A program made the translations under genes and the position numbers. A DNA stretch of 46,788 bases from Modicisalibacter muralis (GTDB lineage Bacteria > Pseudomonadota > Gammaproteobacteria > Pseudomonadales > Halomonadaceae): the NCBI RefSeq assembly GCF_900102945.1, contig NZ_FNGI01000017.1, forward strand, positions 1 to 46,788. The letters run 5' to 3'. Numbering within the stretch: the first letter of the stretch is position 1; each line of letters begins with the position of its first letter. Positions 28,175-34,864 of this stretch are shown one piece after another. The notes beneath the pieces are model-generated. The model saw nothing but the letters and a program-made list of their open reading frames with translations. It had not been told where the DNA came from and did not search any database.

Positions 28175-28585
28175 TCAGCGATGATATTGCTGGGCGGCTT
28201 CGGGCTGCCAGAGAATCGCATCGACGCGCAGGTGCGTGGTGCGCCCATCCGGCAGCGTCCAGTCGATCGTATCGCCGGCGCGCAAACCGAGTAGCGCCGC
28301 ACCGACCGGCGCCATCACCGACAAGCCATCCTCGGTATCGGCCAGCGCATGTGGATAGACCAGCGTACGCGTCAACTCGCTGTTACGCGTCAACTCGGTG
28401 AAGCGCACCTGGCTATTCATGCTGACGACATCGACAGGCATTTCCTCGGGTTCGACCACCTCGGCGCGTTCCAGCTCGATTTCGAGTGCTTCGGCTACGG
28501 CGTAGTCCTTTTCCGTGGCGCCGTCGATCAGCCGCTGTAAACGTTCGGCATCCAGCCGACTAAGGATAATCACGGGACGTTGCAT
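28175..28585 (-). CDS. rnk: Regulator of nucleoside diphosphate kinase Rnk
   Basis: This is a 136-residue protein, exactly the length of E. coli Rnk, with the GreA/GreB-type C-terminal domain (VMAPVGAALLGLRAGDTIDW). The N-terminal RPVIILSRLDAERLQRLI is characteristic. Rnk binds RNA polymerase near the secondary channel and was named for effects on nucleoside diphosphate kinase. Shine-Dalgarno GGGAGA precedes the ATG. A terminator of the upstream minus-strand unit lies at 28641-28679, so rnk should have its own promoter in the 55 bp between. Confidence 0.9.
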   Translation of the reverse strand: MQRPVIILSRLDAERLQRLIDGATEKDYAVAEALEIELERAEVVEPEEMPVDVVSMNSQVRFTELTRNSELTRTLVYPHALADTEDGLSVMAPVGAALLGLRAGDTIDWTLPDGRTTHLRVDAILWQPEAAQQYHR

Positions 28586-28640
28586 AGAGTCTCCCTCTCT
28601 GTAGTACCCAGGAAAATTCTGTATTCATCAGAATTAACCA

Positions 28641-28679
28641 GAAAAAAACAGTCCTTCGCCTGCGAGAGGCGAAGGACTG
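28641..28679 (-). terminator. Intrinsic terminator, minus strand
   Basis: CAGTCCTTCGCCT (28649-28661) and AGGCGAAGGACTG (28667-28679) form a perfect 13-bp stem with a 5-base loop. Read on the minus strand the stem is followed by seven T. It would end transcripts from the PRC-barrel gene, whose stop is 139 bp away, or from an independent small RNA in that space. Confidence 0.9.
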
Positions 28680-28694
28680 CGGTCATGCTCGATG

Positions 28695-28706
28695 ATAAGC
28701 GCTTAT
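28695..28706. promoter_or_regulatory. Perfect 12-bp palindrome
   Basis: ATAAGCGCTTAT lies 16 bp upstream (on the minus strand) of the strong terminator stem, in the gap behind the PRC-barrel gene. It may be an operator or a small hairpin of the 3' untranslated RNA. No partner site was seen nearby. Confidence 0.35.
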
Positions 28707-28817
28707 GAGAGCGACGGTAAGACACAAAATATACGACTAAAGTAGTACATCTCACTGCCACTCAAAACGATCAATACGCCATCGGCACAAGAGCTTTCAT
28801 TAATTTGACGATTCGCG

Positions 28818-29357
28818 TTATTGATTAGCCTGCTCGGGCGATTGCCCAACTTGCTGCTTTTGCTTTTCGAGTTGCTCCTTCCTGCGCTGCTCGGCTTGCT
28901 GCTTCTCCTCCGTCTTGAATTCCGGGGCCTTCTCAAGCGCGGCTCTGTCGAGGGTCGTTCTTACCTGATAATTGGCCTCGCCCTCGGCACTGGTAATTTC
29001 GACGGCCCCCCAATCGAGCGCGACGTGCTTCTCGCCGATGCCAAGAAAACCGCCGACACCGACGATGATGCCTTCGACTTGCCCCTGTTTGCTCAGTAAA
29101 AGGCCATCGATCGTGCCGATCTCTTCATCCGACGCATTGACGACGGCGCTACCGACGAGTTGGGCGGAGCGCACCTGCTCGCCGGACTGCTCTTCCACTA
29201 CCTCCTCGGGGGCAGCCTGGGACTTACCCGACTTTGCTTGATCCGCTTTGGCCTGCTGCTGCGAATCGTCGGTTGCAGGCTGGGAATTGGATTCCTGCGC
29301 CAAGGCCATGACCGGAATCAGCAGAACGCAGAACAGTAGGACTTGGGACTTTTTCAT
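28818..29357 (-). CDS. PRC-barrel domain protein, exported
   Basis: This is a 179-residue protein. A signal peptide (MKKSQVLLFCVLLIPVMALA) is followed by a Gln/Ala/acidic linker and a PRC-barrel-like domain (VGSAVVNASDEEIGTIDGLL ... GIGEKHVALDW, about 68-135). A Gln/Lys/Glu-rich helical tail completes it. PRC barrels are small beta-barrel folds found in stress and photosynthetic proteins; no specific role is known. AGGGAGAAG precedes the ATG. A weak TTGACG/TATAGG promoter pair with 15-bp spacing lies at 29453-29479. It is transcribed alone, with the terminator at 28641-28679 downstream. Confidence 0.8.
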   Translation of the reverse strand: MKKSQVLLFCVLLIPVMALAQESNSQPATDDSQQQAKADQAKSGKSQAAPEEVVEEQSGEQVRSAQLVGSAVVNASDEEIGTIDGLLLSKQGQVEGIIVGVGGFLGIGEKHVALDWGAVEITSAEGEANYQVRTTLDRAALEKAPEFKTEEKQQAEQRRKEQLEKQKQQVGQSPEQANQ

Positions 29358-29550
29358 GGGACTTCTCCCTTAGGCCAGCATTCAAAAGATGGGAAGCGAA
29401 GCGAACGATCCTTCTATCCGTAACGGGTACGGTTCCCCTCCCTTACTATCGGCCTATATTAGAAATCGCAAAACGTCAAGTTTCGCCAAATAGCGCACGA
29501 ACCGACCATGGCGAAGCAAGGGTCATATGGGGTTGGAGCGACCAATCGGG

Positions 29551-29582
29551 CAAAAAAATCCCGGCGCCGTTAGGCAGCCGGG
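29551..29582 (-). terminator. Orphan intrinsic terminator, minus strand
   Basis: CCCGGC-GCC-GTTA-GGC-A-GCCGGG (29560-29582) is a nine-pair stem with one bulge. On the minus strand it is followed by A and then seven T (29552-29558). No minus-strand gene lies upstream of it (higher coordinates), so the transcript it ends is unknown. Confidence 0.8.
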
Positions 29583-29725
29583 TAAAAGGAAACTCTGACT
29601 TAGCCTCATCTATTTTACCGATCGCCGCACCCTGCAAAACCGCGAAAAGGGCCTGTTAAGGTAGTTACTTGTATAGCAAAGGCTATTTTAGCGTGCCTGG
29701 TGAATAACGAGCGAAGCCGCACAAC

Positions 29726-29756
29726 TTGACCCCGCGACCGATTGCCTCCATATGAT
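29726..29756 (+). promoter_or_regulatory. Sigma-70-type promoter for the small basic protein
   Basis: TTGACC (29726-29731) and TATGAT (29751-29756) each match five of six consensus bases. The 19-bp spacer is slightly long. Transcription would start near 29763, about 33 bases before the ATG at 29796. Confidence 0.5.
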
Positions 29757-29795
29757 TAGATGAAAGCAGCGGACCGAACAGGCCAGGAGAATACG

Positions 29796-29951
29796 ATGAA
29801 ACGAATTATCGGCGCGGCAGTCGCCAACTGGCTAAGAAAGCCGGAGAACCGCGAGAAGGCCAAGCGCACGGCCAAGCAGTTTTGGAGCAAATACCAGAAC
29901 CGCAAGAATACCCCAGGGAACAAGCCGGGCAACAACGATCCCCGGAAATGA
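29796..29951 (+). CDS. Small basic protein, unknown function
   Basis: This is a 51-residue protein starting MKRIIGAAVANWLRKPENRE, with a short apolar N-terminal helix and then a Lys/Arg/Asn-rich chain (KAKRTAKQFWSKYQNRK). CAGGAGA sits 5 bases before ATG 29796, and a reasonable promoter lies upstream, so expression is likely. An ATG 12 codons upstream has no ribosome site. No family was recognised. It precedes gdhA by 119 bp on the same strand but need not be cotranscribed. Confidence 0.65.
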   Translation: MKRIIGAAVANWLRKPENREKAKRTAKQFWSKYQNRKNTPGNKPGNNDPRK

Positions 29952-29995
29952 CTACGTCATTACCATTTCGCATGCGCCATGCCTTTGCTGCATAA

Positions 29996-31423
<1,428 letters not shown>

Positions 31424-31433
31424 ACGACGCCCA

Positions 31434-31453
31434 GCCCTCCCGCGCGGGAGGGC
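31434..31453. other. Perfect 20-bp palindrome after gdhA
   Basis: GCCCTCCCGCGCGGGAGGGC lies 10 bp after the gdhA stop and 28 bp before the stop of the convergent phosphatase gene. As RNA it would form an 8-bp GC stem with a GCGC loop from either strand. No T-run follows, so a bidirectional transcript end or mRNA stabiliser is only a suggestion. Confidence 0.5.
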
Positions 31454-31480
31454 CGAGTACGCGCCAGTTCATGCCCGGCC

Positions 31481-32155
31481 CTACTTGACCATCGCGAGTA
31501 CCTCTTCAAGCGAAACCAGGGTGAGATACCCGCCGCTTTTGGAGGCAAAGGCACCGGTGTCGATGAATACCACGTTGCCGAGTACCTTGTGCGCCTCGAG
31601 AATCGTGTGTCCGACCACCACGGCATCAATACCGGAAACGGGTGTCTCGTCCGCGTTGGCGATACGGCTGCGCGACCACAGCATATCCTGCACCCCGGCT
31701 TCATCAGCCGTATACACATCGCGCCAAGCGGCCGGCGGCTGGGCGTGAACGATACCCACCCGACTGCCGGCGACCTCGACTTCCATCACATAGGGCATCC
31801 GCTCCAGGGCATCCGCAAGAACCACACGAACGTCGCCGGCCTGCTCGCCCAGGAACCAGCTGCCGCCATTCATCAGCCATGAATCCATGCCTCGCGGAGA
31901 AGGATGGAGCAGCGCCTTGCGCGCCAACTCTTCATGGTTGCCACGCACGGCGTGGAACCAGGGCTCATGAACCAAATTCAGGCAGTCGAGGGAGCGCGGC
32001 CCCCGGTCGATCAGGTCGCCGACGCTGAACAGCCGGTCACGTGCTTGATCGAAGCCAACGCTGCGCATGGCCTGCATGAGCTGGTCATAGCAACCATGAA
32101 TATCGCCGACGACGTAATCGCTACCACTCCTGTTCTCAGCGTAGGTCTTGACCAT
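31481..32155 (-). CDS. PPP-family metallophosphoesterase (PrpA/lambda-phosphatase type)
   Basis: This is a 224-residue metal-dependent phosphatase with all core motifs: GDIHGCYDQL (metal ligands Asp, His), GDLIDRGPRS, RGNHE and VGHTILEAHKV. The order, length and close spacing fit bacterial PPP phosphatases such as PrpA/PrpB and phage lambda phosphatase, which act on phosphoproteins; diadenosine tetraphosphatase ApaH is longer. The substrate is not determinable. It is convergent with gdhA across the palindrome, and follows the HigA-like gene on the same strand by 45 bp. Confidence 0.87.
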   Translation of the reverse strand: MVKTYAENRSGSDYVVGDIHGCYDQLMQAMRSVGFDQARDRLFSVGDLIDRGPRSLDCLNLVHEPWFHAVRGNHEELARKALLHPSPRGMDSWLMNGGSWFLGEQAGDVRVVLADALERMPYVMEVEVAGSRVGIVHAQPPAAWRDVYTADEAGVQDMLWSRSRIANADETPVSGIDAVVVGHTILEAHKVLGNVVFIDTGAFASKSGGYLTLVSLEEVLAMVK

Positions 32156-32200
32156 GGATGGACCGCTCCGGGTTTGCCGGGGCTGTCCGGCTCTTTACCC

Positions 32201-32461
32201 TCACCCCAGCGGGACAACCGGTGCGCGCGGGCGCAACGAGGCTTGCCACAGCTCATGCTTTAGCTGCATTTCAAGCCACATCTCGGCGCTGGTGCCCAGT
32301 GCCTGCTCCAAGCGTAGCGCCATACCGGCGCTGCCGTTGAGAATCCGCAAAAGCGCGGCGCGCGTGACGCCAAGGCGCAAGGCCGCCTCGGTAACCGTAA
32401 TATCGCTGAGGTACTCACGCAGCACGGCACCGGGATGTGCAGGGTTATGCATGCGAGTCAT
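32201..32461 (-). CDS. higA: HigA-family antitoxin (orphan)
   Basis: This is an 86-residue XRE-type DNA-binding antitoxin. MTRMHNPAHPGAVLREYL is the conserved HigA/VapI start. The helix-turn-helix (VTEAALRLGVTRAALLRILNG) spans about residues 22-42, and the family C-terminal LGTSAEMWLEMQ follows. In HigBA loci the RelE-like toxin gene higB normally sits directly upstream; only about 65 bp separate this gene from the metF-like gene, too little for higB. A solitary antitoxin may act as an autonomous regulator or be a remnant. Confidence 0.82.
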   Translation of the reverse strand: MTRMHNPAHPGAVLREYLSDITVTEAALRLGVTRAALLRILNGSAGMALRLEQALGTSAEMWLEMQLKHELWQASLRPRAPVVPLG

Positions 32462-32525
32462 ACACTCAAAATCAGTGGCCAGATTCACTATGCCACTACA
32501 AAGGTCCGCTCACCACAACATGGCC

Positions 32526-33416
32526 CTACTTGCAGGGCACTCTCTTCGCCTCTGGGGACGATGTAAGCTGCCGATCGCCCAACTCTTCCAGCCAGTTGCG
32601 GGTGGCGGCGACCTGATTGAAGGTATAGACATGCAGCCCGGCAAAGCCGCTGACAGAATCGCCCAATCTCGCCCCCAACTCGTCAACCAGGGCGTCGGGG
32701 CGATAGGCGAGGGGTCCCAACAAGCGGCTCATTCGCCCCGATTGGCGTCGCAACGCCTGCACCGAAGACCCAATCCCCAGGCGTAGGGCAATGCCCAGCA
32801 GGCGCTTGCGCTCGATCACTCCGGGTACGCCGGCATGCACCGGCAACCGCAGACCGAGGCGCGCCTGCCAATCGCGCCAGTCCAGCAGTGGTCGCGCCTC
32901 GAAGCACAGTTGAGTGACGGCATAGTCGGCGAGCGCTGCCTTGGCCTCCAGGTCCTGCTGCAGACAGGGCGCCTCGATACGATGATGGCCTTCGGGGTAC
33001 GCGGGCACCCCAATGCGCACAGGGCGCAAGGCCAGTCCGGCCATGGCCTCCAACAGCGCCAGCCCATGGGGATAATCCCCTACCGCTCGCGGTACATCAC
33101 CGCCCACCACGAAAACATCCTCGATACCCAGCGCCTCCACACGCTGGAGCAGACGCTTCAGATGGCCATGGTTGCGCACCAGACGCGCGGCGAGATGTGG
33201 CACCACCCGGAAGCCCTCCCCGACAAGCCACTCGGTAGCCTCAAGGGTCCGTTCAAGACCGTGGCGCGGCGAGCAGGTCACCGTCACCACGGCTCCCTCG
33301 GGCAGTTCACGGGCGGCTTTCCGCAGGCCGGAGATCGGCAACAACTCGAAGCGGATCGCCAACCGAGCGGAAGACTCAAGGGCTGCTGTCAAAGCAGCAC
33401 GATTGATGTCATTCAT
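32526..33416 (-). CDS. Diverged methylenetetrahydrofolate reductase-like protein
   Basis: This is a 296-residue TIM-barrel flavoprotein related to MetF, which interconverts 5,10-methylene-THF and 5-methyl-THF. Family marks remain: FELLPI with the catalytic-type Glu24, VVGGDVPR with Asp107 at the flavin site, GVPAYPEGHHR and TQLCFE. The sequence is otherwise far from housekeeping MetF (for example FEFFPP is altered to FELLPI). It starts 15 bp after the DmdA-like methyltransferase gene, so a role in oxidising the methyl-THF that enzyme makes is a sound inference. A housekeeping metF should exist elsewhere. Confidence 0.8.
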   Translation of the reverse strand: MNDINRAALTAALESSARLAIRFELLPISGLRKAARELPEGAVVTVTCSPRHGLERTLEATEWLVGEGFRVVPHLAARLVRNHGHLKRLLQRVEALGIEDVFVVGGDVPRAVGDYPHGLALLEAMAGLALRPVRIGVPAYPEGHHRIEAPCLQQDLEAKAALADYAVTQLCFEARPLLDWRDWQARLGLRLPVHAGVPGVIERKRLLGIALRLGIGSSVQALRRQSGRMSRLLGPLAYRPDALVDELGARLGDSVSGFAGLHVYTFNQVAATRNWLEELGDRQLTSSPEAKRVPCK

Positions 33417-33431
33417 GGCGTCTCCACCGGC

Positions 33432-34628
33432 TCAGGCCTTGGGGATTTCCTTACTGGGATCGTGGAAGGGCTTGGCTACCACCAGCGCATCCTGTGGGCC
33501 GGTATTGGCCTCGATGCGTAACGGCGTACCCAGCTCGGCATATTCCACCGGCACCATGGCATAGCCGATGTTGCGCTCCTGACGTGGTGAGCGGGTCGCC
33601 GAGGTGACCTGACCGATGCGTTTACCATCGGGGGTCAATACCGCAAAGACATCGATCATCGAGCCGTCGGTGAAGTAGCCGACACTGGGACCATCGATCT
33701 CCACCCCGACCAGTTTGCGCGATACCCCCTCAGCTTTGATCCGCTCGAGGGCGCTCCGACCGATGAAATCATCATCGCCGCGCAGGTCGACCATCCAGTC
33801 ATAGCCCATACCGACCTCGAAGGGATTGGTGTCGTACCAGATGTCACAACCGAAGGCGAGGATACCGCCTTCGATGCGGCGAATATGGCAGGGGCCGATC
33901 ACCTGCATGCCGTGAGGACGCCCGGCCTCGAAGACCCGCTGCCAGAGCGCCTCGCCGTGGAGGCTGGCGTCGCGCAGGTAGATCTCATAGCCGATCTCGC
34001 CGGAGTAACCTGTACGCGAGACCACAACCGACATGCTATCGAGCTCGGCCTCCATCAGGTGATAGTAGGGCATCGCCAGCACTGCCTCGCCGAACAGATC
34101 GACCATCACCGCCTTGGCTGCGGGCCCCTGTACCTGAACCGGCGCCACATCCACTTCCTGGATGGTGACATCAAGACCGGACTGCCAGGCCAGGCCACGG
34201 CACCACAGCAGGATGTCGCTGTCGGCCAGCGACAACCAGAAGCGGTTCTCCTCGATACGCAACAACACTGGGTCATTGAGAATGCCGCCGTCAGGGCCGG
34301 TCACGAACACGTACTTGCACTGCCCCACCTGGCACTGGCGCATATCGCGGGGTACCAGCCGCTGGATGAAGGTGAAGGCATCGGGGCCACTGATCTCGAT
34401 CTGGCGCTCCACTCCCACGTCCCACAGCGTCACCCCCTGCACCAGAGCCCAGTATTCATCCACCGGATCGGTGTAGAGACGCGGATGGTAGTGATGGTTG
34501 TAGACGCTGTACTTGCGTACCCCATGACGGCGTGACGCATGAAAGAACGGCGACTTGCGGATGCGTGGATACAGCAGGATTTCCGGCGCCGCCGGGGGGT
34601 GCTGGATGTCTTCGATGGCAGGGTTCAT
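33432..34628 (-). CDS. DmdA-like aminomethyltransferase (GcvT family)
   Basis: This is a 398-residue folate-dependent methyltransferase of the GcvT superfamily. Segments such as KYSVYNHHYHPRL, LWDVGVERQIEISGPDA, RLVPRDM and LSLADSDILLWCRGLA recall the DMSP demethylase DmdA group. The middle differs: DmdA as remembered has GWSKQGGFEIYL where this has SRTGYSGEIGYEIYL, closer to classical GcvT. The true substrate is therefore open (a sulfonium, quaternary amine or aryl methyl ether are candidates). GGAGGAGG precedes ATG 34628. It is the first gene of an operon with the MetF-like reductase and divergent from the FAD-GcvT fusion. Confidence 0.8.
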   Translation of the reverse strand: MNPAIEDIQHPPAAPEILLYPRIRKSPFFHASRRHGVRKYSVYNHHYHPRLYTDPVDEYWALVQGVTLWDVGVERQIEISGPDAFTFIQRLVPRDMRQCQVGQCKYVFVTGPDGGILNDPVLLRIEENRFWLSLADSDILLWCRGLAWQSGLDVTIQEVDVAPVQVQGPAAKAVMVDLFGEAVLAMPYYHLMEAELDSMSVVVSRTGYSGEIGYEIYLRDASLHGEALWQRVFEAGRPHGMQVIGPCHIRRIEGGILAFGCDIWYDTNPFEVGMGYDWMVDLRGDDDFIGRSALERIKAEGVSRKLVGVEIDGPSVGYFTDGSMIDVFAVLTPDGKRIGQVTSATRSPRQERNIGYAMVPVEYAELGTPLRIEANTGPQDALVVAKPFHDPSKEIPKA

Positions 34629-34705
34629 GACCGCCTCCTCCACTATCTCGATGCCGGTGAGCGGCCTCCATCGGCCACTCTTGAGTTCGACACTAGACCG
34701 GCCTG

Positions 34706-34726
34706 CCACAGTGCATCTCGCTGTGG
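34706..34726. promoter_or_regulatory. Candidate operator in the divergent demethylation promoter region
   Basis: CCACAG (34706-34711) and CTGTGG (34721-34726) are exact inverted repeats with a 9-bp spacer. CATCTCGCTGTG at 34714-34725 recurs with one change (CATGTCGCTGTG) at 38582-38593 upstream of fhs. A GlxA-type regulator gene lies in the same cluster. Binding by it is an inference. Confidence 0.4.
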
Positions 34727-34864
34727 ACGTCGAGCTTTTTGGTGTGGGCGACAGCTTTCCGCCTCCCTGTCGTCGCGAGGCAAGGGGACGTCGCCGCGGG
34801 ATAGCGTGCCCCACTACCCCTGCCCTATCCTGCGGAAGTGCGATCGGCTCCCGGGAGGACGGCC

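Larger units (their letters stand above)
29358..29795. other. 438-bp stretch without a protein gene
   Basis: This AT-richer gap lies between the PRC-barrel gene (minus) and the small basic protein (plus). It contains the leader of the PRC-barrel gene and an orphan minus-strand terminator at 29551-29582. It also holds a plus-strand promoter at 29726-29756. About 150 bp upstream of the orphan terminator is unexplained and could encode a minus-strand small RNA. No convincing reading frame was seen. Confidence 0.6.

Noticed and set aside
32462-32525. higB toxin upstream of the HigA gene
   Set aside because: Only about 65 bp are available and no RelE-like residues could be read in any frame.
33432-34628. 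Naming the gene dmdA
   Set aside because: The family resemblance is real, but the central motif is of the general GcvT type and the substrate is unknown.
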